The notes beneath the pieces were generated by a model. That model saw nothing but the letters and a program-made list of their open reading frames with translations, made no database searches and was not told the origin of the DNA. The position numbers and the translations under genes are program-made. Positions 1 through 8,712 of a DNA stretch of 64,000 nt are shown here, one piece after another (position 1 is the stretch's first letter; each line of letters begins with the position of its first letter). Origin of the DNA: Hydrogenophaga sp. (lineage in GTDB: Bacteria; Pseudomonadota; Gammaproteobacteria; Burkholderiales; Burkholderiaceae_C); the NCBI RefSeq assembly GCF_011390835.1, contig NZ_JAABRQ010000001.1, positions 62,001-126,000 of the forward strand, written 5' to 3'.

Positions 1-349
1 TGCCAGCTTCGATGAAGGCGCGCAGCAAGGCCAGTTCGTACCGGTCGCGAATGGCGTCGCCAGCCCAGGCCGGGTCGGCCAACGTGCCGCCGTAGCTTTC
101 GGGACAGATATCGATACCGCCCTGCAGCACCAGGCCATCGAGCAGGTCCACGATGTCGGAGACCGGCGCGCGGTTCACAGACAGCGGACTTTCTTCGTCG
201 ATGAAGGGCACCATAAGCGCGATCGCCCGGTGCGCCATGATCCAGTGCGCCATCGAGCTCTCCAGAAACTGCAGCCGCTTTTGCGGCAGACCCAGACCCG
301 GGGGTGGGTCGTGCAACAGGCGTGCGCTGATGCCGATGCGCAGCGTCAT
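1..349 (-). CDS. class I glutamine amidotransferase, PuuD-like (3' end outside window)
   Basis: The first 116 codons of a protein that runs out of the window at base 1. The N-terminus (MTLRIGISARL) and the stretch around residues 74-85 (GLVLQGGIDICP, then ESYGG) match the start of gamma-glutamyl-gamma-aminobutyrate hydrolase / PuuD-type amidotransferases, where a GL-x-x-PGG-x-DI motif precedes the catalytic Cys. The nucleophile Cys and His/Glu lie outside the window, so activity cannot be judged. The start ATG (347-349) overlaps the stop of the upstream DUF3305 gene as ATGA, implying translational coupling. The family usually hydrolyses gamma-glutamyl amides such as gamma-glutamyl-GABA, but the substrate here is unknown. 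Confidence 0.8.
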   Translation of the reverse strand, partial: MTLRIGISARLLHDPPPGLGLPQKRLQFLESSMAHWIMAHRAIALMVPFIDEESPLSVNRAPVSDIVDLLDGLVLQGGIDICPESYGGTLADPAWAGDAIRDRYELALLRAFIEAG

Positions 350-987
350 GCACCGCTCCCGGGCGGGCGAGGCCCATGCACCTTCTCGGTGGAAATGCGA
401 ACCGGCTGGCCAAAGCGATCTGTCAGCGGTTTGAAACTGTCGGGCCGCTTTCGGCGTTTGGGCTCGGCCTGGTAATGCTCGGCCACAAAACCGCGCAGCC
501 AGTCCACCACGGGAGCCGGCGCGGCTACCTGATCGACCCGCTCCTGGGCATCGAGCCAGCGGCCTGCATCGTGGTAGCTCAGCGTGACGACCTGGGGTAC
601 GGCCACCGGCTCACCATCGATCAGGCGGGCTTCGTCGAGGCGCCAGAAGACCCAGAAACACGGCTTGGGGCTGGAGAGATTGAGGAAGTAGCCTTCGGCG
701 TCATCGCGAAACAGCGTGACGCGCCGCCCGGGGTACAGCCAGTACGACGCACCGGCCACCGCCGCAGTGCCTTCCAGCGGCGACACCTCACGCGTCTCGG
801 CAGGTGGCGCCTCGGCGTCGGCGCCCGACCAAGCGGGCTCGCCGGTCAGCAGCACATCGCTCAGCACCCAGCGCCAGGGTTGCCAGCGCGCCATCGGACC
901 GACCACGGGCTCACGCCGCATGACCACATCGACGTCCAGTACGGGTCGTCCGGATCGCAACGTAGAAGGGGAGGGATCAATATCCAT
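346..987 (-). CDS. DUF3305-like protein of unknown function
   Basis: A soluble protein of 213 residues with no signal peptide or membrane segment. The N-terminal part (DVVMRREPV, then a WQPWRWVL motif) and the C-terminal part (a DAGRWLDAQERVD region and a proline- and lysine-rich tail) resemble DUF3305 proteins, which are often found near formate dehydrogenase maturation genes in proteobacteria; that assignment is from memory. I chose the ATG at 985-987. An in-frame GTG at 1017 would add 10 residues but has no better ribosome site. The stop overlaps the next gene, a PuuD-like amidotransferase, as ATGA, so the two are probably co-translated. Upstream lies apbC on the same strand, 114 bp away. 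No function can be assigned. Confidence 0.6.
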   Translation of the reverse strand: MDIDPSPSTLRSGRPVLDVDVVMRREPVVGPMARWQPWRWVLSDVLLTGEPAWSGADAEAPPAETREVSPLEGTAAVAGASYWLYPGRRVTLFRDDAEGYFLNLSSPKPCFWVFWRLDEARLIDGEPVAVPQVVTLSYHDAGRWLDAQERVDQVAAPAPVVDWLRGFVAEHYQAEPKRRKRPDSFKPLTDRFGQPVRISTEKVHGPRPPGSGA

Positions 988-1101
988 GTAAACACTCACT
1001 GTACGCCAAGCACTCACGGCGCAAAGTCCGTATCAGCCCTAAGCCAGCACAGCGCGTGAGGTGATGCCGGCTACCTGAGACCTGAGACGATCTCTAAGCC
1101 C

Positions 1102-2193
1102 TCAGGTGTCCTTGGACACCTTGATGCTGGGGAACTTGCTGGAGAAGTCCTTGGACTTGGCTGCGATCTTGATCGCGAGCTGGCGCGCCACTGTCTTGTA
1201 GATGCCGGCGATTTCGCCATCGGGATCGGCCACCACGCTGGGCATGCCGCTGTCGGCCTGGACACGGATGCTCATGTTCAGCGGCAGGGCGCCCAGGTAG
1301 TCCATGCCGTACTCGGCAGCCATGTTCTTGCCGCCATCGGCGCCGAAGATGTGCTCGGTGTGGCCACACTTCTCGCACACGTGCACCGCCATGTTTTCGA
1401 CGATGCCCAGGATGGGCACGCCCACCTTCTCGAACATCTTGATGCCCTTGCGCGCGTCGAGCAGGGCGATGTCCTGCGGCGTGGTCACGATCACCGCGCC
1501 GGTCAGCGGCACGCGCTGCGACAGGGTGAGCTGGATGTCGCCAGTGCCGGGGGGCATATCGACAATCAGGTAGTCGAGGTCTTTCCAGTTGGTCTGGCGC
1601 AGCAGCTGCTCCAGTGCCTGGGTGGCCATGGGGCCGCGCCAGATCATGGCTTCGTCGCGGTCGATCAGGAAGCCGATCGAGATCACCTGCACCCCGTAGT
1701 TCTCCAGCGGCTCCATGCTCTGGCCGTCGCTGCTTTCGGGCCGGCCCTCCAAGCCCATCATCATGGGCTGACTGGGGCCATATATGTCGGCGTCCAGGAT
1801 GCCGACCTTGGCGCCTTCGGCGGCCAGCGCCAGCGCGAGGTTGACGGCGGTGGTGCTCTTTCCCACGCCGCCCTTGCCCGAGGCCACGGCGACGATGTTT
1901 TTCACCTGCGGCAGCAACTGCACGCCGCGCTGCACCGCATGCGCGGCGATCTTCACCACCAGGTTGGTCGAGACGTTGTCCACGCCCGGCACCGCCTTGG
2001 CAGCTGAGATCAGGGCCCGGCGCAGCGCCGGGATCTGGCTCTTGGCGGGGTAGCCCAGCTCGACGTCGAAAGCCACATCGCCCTCGGTGATTTGCAGGTT
2101 CTTGACCGCCTTAGTGCTCACGAAGTCGCGGCCGGTGTTGGGGTCGGTTACGGCCTGCAGGGCGTTCAGCAGCGCTTGTTGGTCTACGGCCAT
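1102..2193 (-). CDS. apbC: iron-sulfur cluster carrier ATPase ApbC/Mrp
   Basis: A cytosolic P-loop NTPase of 363 residues that carries and transfers Fe-S clusters. Residues 1-90 form the MIP18/DUF59-like domain (LLNALQAVTDPNTGRDFV). The deviant Walker A motif GKGGVGKST follows at about residue 103, then DADIYGPSQPMMMG (switch I), DYLIVDMPPGTGD (Walker B/switch II) and the CxxC (CEKCGH) that bridges a cluster at the dimer interface. The length suits the family. The start at 2193 has AGGAGA about 9 bases upstream; an upstream in-frame extension lacks family similarity. It is divergent from metG, a common neighbour in betaproteobacteria. Confidence 0.96.
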   Translation of the reverse strand: MAVDQQALLNALQAVTDPNTGRDFVSTKAVKNLQITEGDVAFDVELGYPAKSQIPALRRALISAAKAVPGVDNVSTNLVVKIAAHAVQRGVQLLPQVKNIVAVASGKGGVGKSTTAVNLALALAAEGAKVGILDADIYGPSQPMMMGLEGRPESSDGQSMEPLENYGVQVISIGFLIDRDEAMIWRGPMATQALEQLLRQTNWKDLDYLIVDMPPGTGDIQLTLSQRVPLTGAVIVTTPQDIALLDARKGIKMFEKVGVPILGIVENMAVHVCEKCGHTEHIFGADGGKNMAAEYGMDYLGALPLNMSIRVQADSGMPSVVADPDGEIAGIYKTVARQLAIKIAAKSKDFSSKFPSIKVSKDT

Positions 2194-2369
2194 AGGGGCT
2201 TGTCTCCTGTGCGGAAAATCGGGATCGGTGGCGGGGTGCCGCGGTAGGGCAACCGAGAAGTCTACCCGCCCGCCCGCCGCCTCGCATAAACCCGGCCGGC
2301 ATGTGGGCATGGGGGCCGCCACGGGGCCGTCCGCGCTCCGGTCAAGGGGCGGTGCGCTGGCCCGCGCCC

Positions 2370-2375
2370 TAAAAT
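2370..2375 (+). promoter_or_regulatory. candidate -10 element (TAAAAT) for metG
   Basis: TAAAAT lies 30 bp before the metG start in the 212-bp divergent gap with apbC. No good -35 hexamer is visible at 16-18 bp. The same TAAAAT-G arrangement precedes the DUF3460 gene at 8679. The rest of the gap holds no gene I can support. Confidence 0.4.
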
Positions 2376-2405
2376 GAACGGTTCCCCCGCACGAGAGCCA
2401 CCCCC

Positions 2406-4487
2406 ATGAGTCAGCCGCGACGCCTGTTCGTCACCACCGCCCTGCCCTACGCCAACGGCCATTTCCACATCGGCCACATCATGGAATACATCCAGGCTGA
2501 CATCTGGGTGCGGTTCCAGCGCATGCAGGGGCACCAGGTGCACTTCGTCTGCGCAGACGACGCCCATGGCGCGCCGATCATGATCGCAGCCGACAAGGCG
2601 GGCAAGACGCCGCAGCAATTCGTGGCCGACATCGCGGCCGGGCGCAAGCCCTACCTGGACGGTTTTCACATTGCCTTCGACAACTGGCACAGCACCGACG
2701 CGCCCGAGAACCACGACCTGGCGCAAGACATCTACCGCGCGCTCAAGGCCAACGACCTGATCGAGACCCGCAGTATCGAACAGTTTTTCGACCCCGAGAA
2801 GAACATGTTCCTGCCCGACCGCTTCATCAAGGGGGAGTGCCCGAACTGCCACGCCAAGGACCAGTACGGCGACAACTGCGAGGTCTGCGGCAAGGTCTAC
2901 AGCCCCACCGATCTGATCAACCCCTACTCGGCCCTCTCGGGCGCCAAGCCGATCCTGCGGACTTCGGAGCACTTTTTCTTCAAGCTGTCCGACCCGCGCT
3001 GCCTGGCCTTCCTGGACCAGTGGACGCAAAGCGGCGCGGTGCAGCCCGAGGTACTCAACAAGATTGCGGAGTGGATCGAGCCGGGCCCGGACGGCAAGCC
3101 CAAGATGGGCGACTGGGACATCAGCCGCGACGCGCCTTACTTCGGCATCGAGATCCCTGACGCGCCGGGGAAGTATTTCTATGTGTGGCTGGACGCGCCC
3201 ATTGGCTATCTGGCTTCGCTGAAAAACTATTTCGACAAGGGCGGCGCCAAGGCAGCCTGTGGCGAAACGCGGTCCTACGAGGAATTCATGGCCGATCCGG
3301 CCACCGAGCAGTACCACTTCATCGGCAAGGACATCATCACCTTCCACACCCTGTTCTGGCCTGCCACGCTGCACTTCAGCGGGCGCAAGGTGCCCAACGC
3401 CGTGTTCGTACACGGCTTTCTCACCATCAACAACGGCGAGAAGATGAGCAAGAGCCGGGGCACCGGGCTGGACCCGCTGAAGTACCTGAGCCTGGGCATG
3501 AACCCCGAGTGGCTGCGCTACTACCTCGCGGCCAAGCTCACGGCGAAGAACGAAGACGTGGATTTCAACGCCGAAGACTTCATGTTGCGCGTCAACGCCG
3601 ATCTGGTGGGCAAGTACATCAACATCGCTTCGCGCGCAGCGGGCTTCATCGCCAAGCGGTTTGGTGGCCAGCTCGGCGCCGTTTCGGCCGACGGTGATGC
3701 CTTGCTCGACCATCTGCAAAGCGCCGCGCCGCAGATCGCCGAGCTGTACGCCGAGCGCGAATACGCCAAGGCGCTGCGCGAGGTGATGGCCCTGGCCGAC
3801 CGGGTGAACGCCTACGTGGACCAAAACAAGCCCTGGGAGCTTGCCAAGCAGGCCGGCATGGACGGCCGGCTGCAAGACGTGTGCAGTGCCTGCATTGAAG
3901 CGTTCCGCCTGCTCTCGCTCTACCTGAAGCCGGTGCTACCAGCGCTGGCCTCACAGGTTGAGGCCTTCTTGAAGGTGGAGCCGCTGAGCTTCGCCGACGC
4001 GGGTCGCTTACTGGGCGCGGGGCACAGCATTGGCGCATATCAGCACCTCATACAGCGCGTCGACGTGAAGCAGCTCGACGCACTGTTCGAGCCTCCACCG
4101 GCAGCCGACGAGCCCAAGGCCTTGCCCGGTGGCGAAGCCATCGCCGAGACCATCAGCATCGACGACTTCGCCAAGATCGACCTACGCATCGCGCAGATCG
4201 TCAACTGCGAAGCAGTCGAGGGTTCGACCAAGTTGCTGCGCCTCACGCTGGACGTGGGTGAAGGCCAGACGCGCAATGTGTTCAGTGGCATCGCCAGCGC
4301 CTACCAGCCGCAAGATCTGGTCGGCAAGCTCACGGTGATGGTGGCCAACCTCGCGCCGCGCAAGATGAAGTTTGGACTGAGCGAAGGCATGGTGCTCGCC
4401 GCCAGCCATGGCGACGAGAAGGCCGAGCCTGGCATCTACATCCTCAACCCCTGGCCAGGCGCCCAACCGGGCATGCGGGTGCGCTGA
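2406..4487 (+). CDS. metG: methionine--tRNA ligase
   Basis: Charges tRNA-Met in the cytoplasm. The protein has 693 residues. The class I signature HIGH is at residues 21-24 ([10 protein letters not shown]). A zinc knuckle with two CxxC pairs (CPNC and CEVC) lies near residues 145-162. KMSKS is at 346-350, followed by the anticodon-binding helical domain. A C-terminal tRNA-binding (EMAP II/Trbp111-like) domain from about residue 590 ([15 protein letters not shown]) is the dimerising module of the E. coli-type enzyme. There is no strong Shine-Dalgarno; GAGAGCC lies about 9 bases upstream. The gene is divergent from apbC and is followed after 14 bp by a DUF1275 gene. Confidence 0.98.
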   Translation: MSQPRRLFVTTALPYANGHFHIGHIMEYIQADIWVRFQRMQGHQVHFVCADDAHGAPIMIAADKAGKTPQQFVADIAAGRKPYLDGFHIAFDNWHSTDAPENHDLAQDIYRALKANDLIETRSIEQFFDPEKNMFLPDRFIKGECPNCHAKDQYGDNCEVCGKVYSPTDLINPYSALSGAKPILRTSEHFFFKLSDPRCLAFLDQWTQSGAVQPEVLNKIAEWIEPGPDGKPKMGDWDISRDAPYFGIEIPDAPGKYFYVWLDAPIGYLASLKNYFDKGGAKAACGETRSYEEFMADPATEQYHFIGKDIITFHTLFWPATLHFSGRKVPNAVFVHGFLTINNGEKMSKSRGTGLDPLKYLSLGMNPEWLRYYLAAKLTAKNEDVDFNAEDFMLRVNADLVGKYINIASRAAGFIAKRFGGQLGAVSADGDALLDHLQSAAPQIAELYAEREYAKALREVMALADRVNAYVDQNKPWELAKQAGMDGRLQDVCSACIEAFRLLSLYLKPVLPALASQVEAFLKVEPLSFADAGRLLGAGHSIGAYQHLIQRVDVKQLDALFEPPPAADEPKALPGGEAIAETISIDDFAKIDLRIAQIVNCEAVEGSTKLLRLTLDVGEGQTRNVFSGIASAYQPQDLVGKLTVMVANLAPRKMKFGLSEGMVLAASHGDEKAEPGIYILNPWPGAQPGMRVR

Positions 4488-4501
4488 GGCCTGCGCGCCC
4501 G

Positions 4502-5242
4502 ATGTTCGCACCCATCCGTGGCTTCACTGGCCTCCGGCGCACGCCTCAGACCGACCTGAAGCTCGGCTCGGTGCTCGCCTTCGTGGCTGGTGCGATCAAC
4601 GCGGGGGGGTTCCTGGCGGTGGGGCAGTACACCTCGCACATGACCGGCATCGTGTCGACCGTGGCAGACCACCTGGTGCTCGGTCAGTTTGTGCTGGCTT
4701 TTTCCGGTCTGGTGGCGCTGCTGGCATTTTTGCTGGGCGCCATGTGCACCGCCTGGCTGGTGAACTGGGGCATGCGACTGCAGCTGCTCAGCGCCTACGG
4801 CCTGCCACTCGTGGTGGAAGCGGCGCTGCTGCTGGTGTTTGGCCTGTTCGGTGCCGCGATCGGCCTGGTGCACGCGGTGTTCCTGCCGCTGACCGTGCTG
4901 CTGTTGTGCTTCATCATGGGCCTGCAAAACGCGGTCATCACCAAAATTTCGCATGCACGCATCCGCACCACGCACGTCACCGGTCTGGTCACCGATCTGG
5001 GCATCGAGCTGGGAAAACTGCTGTATGTGAACCGCAACGCTGGCATGCAGCCGGTGCGCGCAAACCGGCAACGCCTGAGGGTCCACCTGCAGCTCATCGG
5101 CTGCTTTCTTGGTGGCGGCGTGATGGGTGCGCTGGGCTTCAAGTACCTGGGCTACCTGAGCACCGTGCCGCTGGCGGCCCTGTTGCTACTGCTGGTGCTG
5201 CGCCCCCTGCTGGACGACTGGCAGCGCCTGCGGCGAGCCTGA
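4502..5242 (+). CDS. YoaK/DUF1275 family membrane protein
   Basis: An inner-membrane protein of 246 residues with about six hydrophobic segments. The start of the domain carries the DUF1275 hallmark: GSVLAFVAGAINAGGF, then a TSHMTG motif near residues 40-46 and a second TTHVTG motif near 157-162. The family is widespread, resembles small transporters and has no firm substrate. It starts 14 bp after metG, with which it is probably co-transcribed, although no functional link is evident. It ends 5 bp before the stop of the convergent lipoprotein gene, with no recognisable terminator between them. Confidence 0.85.
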   Translation: MFAPIRGFTGLRRTPQTDLKLGSVLAFVAGAINAGGFLAVGQYTSHMTGIVSTVADHLVLGQFVLAFSGLVALLAFLLGAMCTAWLVNWGMRLQLLSAYGLPLVVEAALLLVFGLFGAAIGLVHAVFLPLTVLLLCFIMGLQNAVITKISHARIRTTHVTGLVTDLGIELGKLLYVNRNAGMQPVRANRQRLRVHLQLIGCFLGGGVMGALGFKYLGYLSTVPLAALLLLLVLRPLLDDWQRLRRA

Positions 5243-5247
5243 ATCAC

Positions 5248-5769
5248 TCAGTTGGGCTGCAGGTCAGGGTCGATCACCGACCCGGTCGACAGCACCTTGA
5301 AGTCGCGGTCGAACACCACCGTGAAGATTCTGGAGTCGCTGGTGTTCGGACCATCGAGGTAGCGCCAGTCGTAATGCGTTTCGCGCTTGAGCTCATACGG
5401 CGTGATCTTCATCGGCTTGCCCAGCATCTGGCGCACCGCCTCCATCGGCATACCGACCTCGATGCGCGCGAAGTTCTCGGGCCTGAGCACCTGGCGCAAC
5501 GCCGCCATCTTGCCGTCGGCACCGATGGTGATCATGTAGTTGACGTGGCCAGCGGGCTGGCGGTTGTACTCATAGATCTGCGCGCCGTCCGGTCCGTCCC
5601 ATATCGCCTCGGGTGTGCCGAATCTCTCACGCACATCGGCCTCGGTGGACACACCCTCCTCCAACTCGCTGATGGCCTGCGGATCGCAGGCCGCCAGCGT
5701 GAAGGCGGCCAGCAGAGCCATGGCCCATCGAAGAAGGGCGGGTGGGCACGGGGAATTGAGAGCGGTCAT
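5248..5769 (-). CDS. BamE/SmpA-like outer-membrane lipoprotein with two repeats
   Basis: The product is 173 residues. A type II signal peptide ends in the lipobox LAAC at about residue 27, so the protein is probably a lipid-anchored periplasmic protein. After it come two SmpA/OmlA-like units. One begins with EEGVSTEADVRERFGTP and the other with RIEVGMPMEAVRQMLGKP; each has the G-(M/S)-x-x-x-(D/A)-V-(R)-x-x-(F/L)-G-x-P pattern typical of BamE folds. BamE itself has one unit, so this is a paralogue and not the core BAM subunit. I chose the ATG at 5769, which starts a good signal peptide; a further in-frame start upstream gives a non-signal N-terminus. The gene is divergent from the SulP gene. 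Confidence 0.75.
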   Translation of the reverse strand: MTALNSPCPPALLRWAMALLAAFTLAACDPQAISELEEGVSTEADVRERFGTPEAIWDGPDGAQIYEYNRQPAGHVNYMITIGADGKMAALRQVLRPENFARIEVGMPMEAVRQMLGKPMKITPYELKRETHYDWRYLDGPNTSDSRIFTVVFDRDFKVLSTGSVIDPDLQPN

Positions 5770-5835
5770 GGCGTTGGAGGATGGACCCGGGAAACTCAGT
5801 GTAAACCCCGACTCCGCGAGTACCGGCGCGTCAGC

Positions 5836-5849
5836 CAACGCGAGCGTTG
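5836..5849. promoter_or_regulatory. perfect inverted repeat, possible operator
   Basis: CAACGC-GA-GCGTTG, two perfect 6-bp arms, lies 22 bp before the SulP start and about 65 bp before the divergent lipoprotein start. Its size suits a dimeric regulator. No -10/-35 pair can be placed with confidence around it. Confidence 0.35.
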
Positions 5850-5871
5850 CCATCGGTAACATCGCAGCACC

Positions 5872-7512
5872 ATGCTCCAGCTACCTGCCCTGGCCTCCTT
5901 CCGCCCACGCCTGATGCACGACCTGAAAGGGTACGACCGTGATCGGCTGTTCAAGGATGTGGGTGCCGGCGCCACCGTGGGTATCGTGGCGCTGCCGCTG
6001 GCCATGGCGTTTGCGATTGCCAGCGGACTCAAGCCCGAAGCCGGCCTGTGGACGGCGATCATCGCCGGCTTCATCATCTCGGCACTGGGCGGCACCTCGG
6101 TGCAGATCGGCGGCCCGGCTGGCGCCTTCATCGTCATCGTCTACGGCATCGTCGAGCGCTACGGCGTGGCCAACCTGCTGATCTCCACCGCCAGCGCCGG
6201 GGTGCTGCTGTTCCTGCTCGGCCTGTTCCGCCTGGGCACGCTGGTGCGTTATGTGCCAGTGAGTGTGGTGATCGGCTTCACCAACGGCATCGCGGTGCTG
6301 ATCGCGCTGTCGCAGGTACGCGACCTGCTGGGACTGGAGATCGCCAAGATGCCAGCCGATTTCTTCGCGCAGATTGGCACCCTCGCCGGCCACCTCCAGA
6401 GCTTCAATCCCTATGCCTTGGGGCTCGGGGTGGTGTGCATCGTGGGCCTGTTCGCCTGGCCCCGCCTGTGGGCGGTGGACTCCCAGTTTCGCCGACAGCT
6501 GGACCAGATCCAGACTGTGAGTGCGCTCAGAGCCACCTCTCGGCTACCCGCCCCCGTGGTGGCGCTGATCACGCTGTCGCTGCTGGCCTGGAGCCTGCAG
6601 ATGCCGGTGGAAACCATCGGCACCCGCTTCGGTGGCATTCCGCAGAACCTGCCAGCGTTCGCGCTGCCCGAATTCTCCTGGGAAACGGCCAAGCTGCTGG
6701 TCACGCCCACCCTCACCATCGCCCTGCTCGGCGCCATCGAATCCCTGCTCTGCGCGCGGGTGGCCGACCAGCTCAGCGACACGCCCAAGCACGACCCCAA
6801 CCAGGAACTGATGGCCCAGGGCATTGCCAATGCGGTGGTGCCCTTTTTTGGTGGCATGCCTGCTACCGGCACCATCGCCCGCACCGTGACCAACATCCGC
6901 GCCGGTGCCACCTCGCCCGTGGCCGGCATGGTGCACGCGGCTTCCCTGGCAGTGGTGGTGCTGCTGGCCGCGCCGCTGGCCCAGCACATCCCGCTGGCGG
7001 TGCTCGCGGGGGTGCTCATGTTCGTGGCCTGGAACATGGGAGAGTGGCGCGAGTTCAACCGCATGAGGCAGTTCAGCAACCACTACCGGCTGATGATGGT
7101 CGCGACCTTTCTGGTCACCATCGTGTTCGACCTCACGGTGGCAGTGGAACTCGGGCTGGTGATGGCGGTGGTGTTGTTCGTTCGGCGCCAGAGTGAAATC
7201 TTCCGCGCCGACGTCGTCGCCGAGGCCGATCAACAGATCACCTTCCAGCTCTATGGCTCGCTGTTCTTCGGTGCAGTGGCCAAGATCGACCCCATCGTGT
7301 CGCAGGTCGAGCAGGCGAGCGGGCCGGTGAACGTGGTGCTCGACGCCACCCGCCTGATTTCGCTAGATACCAGTGGCCTCGACGCGCTGGAGAGTCTTCA
7401 CAAAGCGATCACGAAACGCGGGGGTCGCCTCGAATTTGTGGGCCTGAACGAGCAGCCGCGCTCGCTAATGGAGCGTTCCGGTTTTGCCGAGCGCCTGCGC
7501 GAACCCGCCTGA
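5872..7512 (+). CDS. SulP family anion transporter with STAS domain (probable bicarbonate transporter)
   Basis: An inner-membrane carrier of 546 residues. It opens with a short cytosolic stretch and then the SulP core: GATVGIVALPLAMAFAIASG near residues 33-52 and GGTSVQIGGPAGAFI near 73-87, followed by multiple membrane spans. A loop with FFGGMPATGTIARTVTNIR lies near 324-342. From about residue 440 a STAS domain (VVLDATRLISLDTSGLDAL) closes the protein. SulP members move sulfate, bicarbonate or dicarboxylates. A carbonic anhydrase-like gene starts 12 bp downstream, so bicarbonate is the likeliest substrate. That is inference from context. Confidence 0.85.
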   Translation: MLQLPALASFRPRLMHDLKGYDRDRLFKDVGAGATVGIVALPLAMAFAIASGLKPEAGLWTAIIAGFIISALGGTSVQIGGPAGAFIVIVYGIVERYGVANLLISTASAGVLLFLLGLFRLGTLVRYVPVSVVIGFTNGIAVLIALSQVRDLLGLEIAKMPADFFAQIGTLAGHLQSFNPYALGLGVVCIVGLFAWPRLWAVDSQFRRQLDQIQTVSALRATSRLPAPVVALITLSLLAWSLQMPVETIGTRFGGIPQNLPAFALPEFSWETAKLLVTPTLTIALLGAIESLLCARVADQLSDTPKHDPNQELMAQGIANAVVPFFGGMPATGTIARTVTNIRAGATSPVAGMVHAASLAVVVLLAAPLAQHIPLAVLAGVLMFVAWNMGEWREFNRMRQFSNHYRLMMVATFLVTIVFDLTVAVELGLVMAVVLFVRRQSEIFRADVVAEADQQITFQLYGSLFFGAVAKIDPIVSQVEQASGPVNVVLDATRLISLDTSGLDALESLHKAITKRGGRLEFVGLNEQPRSLMERSGFAERLREPA

Positions 7513-7524
7513 TCGAGCTACCTC

Positions 7525-8601
7525 ATGCCCCACAGCCCTGCGCCACTGAACAGCCCGATCAACGAACGCATCGACTGGCTGTTTGACCTCGCTCGGCGCC
7601 ACGCCCTGGAGTACGCCAGCCCCGAGGCCTGGCTGGCTCGCCAGCACCACCTGGCCCGCCACCCCACCGCCATCCTGGTGATGAAGTGCATGGATGGCCG
7701 CATCAACATCCCGATCGCGACCCAGACGCCCAAGGGCATCATCCAGCCTTTTCGCAACCTGGGCGGCATTTTCAACCTGGGCTGGCCGCACCTGGGCGAG
7801 ACATTGACCGCCGCCATGGAGAAGATCGTGCGCAGCGGGCGCCAGGCGCTGGTGATGACCACCTACCACTACTCCCGCGGCGACGAGCGGCGTGGCTGCG
7901 CCGGCTTCCACTTCCGCACCGATGATGCACGGGCCCACACCTTCGAAATCCGGCGCGAAATCGCCACCGTGTTCGGCGCCGGCCACGGCACGGTGTATCC
8001 GCTGGTGTGCGGCTTCGAGACCGACGAAGAAGCCCTGGTCGTGCACGGCCAGCAGGGCCGCAGCCTGAACATGGCCGACCTGAGCGAAGCCGATGTGGCC
8101 GGCCTGCCGGCGCGGCTGCTGGACCTGCTGCCCGACATGCCGACCCAGATCCGCGCCGACCTGCTGCCGCTGCTGCTGGGCAACCTGCGCCACATCGCCG
8201 CCCTGCGACAGACCGAGCGCGCGCTGGACATCGAGCACCGCGAATGGATGCTGTGCGTGGGCCGCGGGTTCGACTGGCTGCACCTGCCCAACCTGGCGCT
8301 GATCATCGGCCCCTACAGCCCGGACCTGGCCGACCCCATCCGCCAGGCGGCGCGCATCATCCGCTCCAACATGCAGGCCGGGCGCATTCCCGACGACGGT
8401 TTCCTGCTTCTGTCATCGGTGCCATATGAAGACATTGGCGTGGACCGGGCCAGGGCCACGCTGAAATCCAACTTCCTGGCCGATTTTGCCGCCGAGGTGC
8501 TGCAGCGAGAGTTTGCCGACCTGGCGCCGCTGATGCAGGTGCGCAAGACGGTGCTCAACTGGCACAGCCGCACTGTGGAGCCACTGGCCCCGCCGGCTTG
8601 A
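7525..8601 (+). CDS. CsoSCA-like (carboxysomal-type beta) carbonic anhydrase
   Basis: 358 residues, no signal peptide. The zinc-site pattern of the beta/epsilon carbonic anhydrases is visible: Cys55-x-Asp57-x-Arg59 (KCMDGR), then His115 (TTYHYS) and Cys125 (RRGCAGF). The His-to-Cys spacing of 10 is far longer than the HxxC of ordinary beta enzymes and close to that of the carboxysome shell enzyme CsoSCA. The protein also has a large C-terminal half, as CsoSCA does (a catalytic domain plus a degenerate second copy). It would interconvert CO2 and bicarbonate. It lies 12 bp after the SulP transporter, suggesting one bicarbonate-handling transcript. No RuBisCO or shell gene is nearby. Confidence 0.7.
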   Translation: MPHSPAPLNSPINERIDWLFDLARRHALEYASPEAWLARQHHLARHPTAILVMKCMDGRINIPIATQTPKGIIQPFRNLGGIFNLGWPHLGETLTAAMEKIVRSGRQALVMTTYHYSRGDERRGCAGFHFRTDDARAHTFEIRREIATVFGAGHGTVYPLVCGFETDEEALVVHGQQGRSLNMADLSEADVAGLPARLLDLLPDMPTQIRADLLPLLLGNLRHIAALRQTERALDIEHREWMLCVGRGFDWLHLPNLALIIGPYSPDLADPIRQAARIIRSNMQAGRIPDDGFLLLSSVPYEDIGVDRARATLKSNFLADFAAEVLQREFADLAPLMQVRKTVLNWHSRTVEPLAPPA

Positions 8602-8678
8602 GGCGCGTCCAGACGATTCCTGGAGGTGGGGCCAAGGCGCCGGGGACCCCAGGCGCGCGCTTCACCCACCCGCCTCGC

Positions 8679-8699
8679 TAAAATGGGGGTCTTTCCCCC
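8679..8699 (+). promoter_or_regulatory. candidate -10 (TAAAAT) followed by a G5/C5 hairpin
   Basis: TAAAAT at 8679-8684 is followed at once by GGGGG-TCTTT-CCCCC (8685-8699). If the -10 is real, transcription would start inside the hairpin, leaving a 5' stem just ahead of the DUF3460 start at 8713. Confidence 0.4.
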
Positions 8700-8712
8700 A
8701 GCCGATTGCACC

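Noticed and set aside
2262-3875. Open frame of 537 codons antisense to metG
   Set aside because: It mirrors the codon bias of metG, shows no domain or signal and covers the catalytic region of a certain gene. Similar long antisense frames over nadB, ctpA, the FAD/Fe-S gene, proS and obgE were dropped for the same reason.
8205-8330. Second carbonic anhydrase zinc site in the C-terminal half of the 358-residue protein
   Set aside because: There is one Cys but no second C-x-D-x-R motif, so only a degenerate copy is possible.
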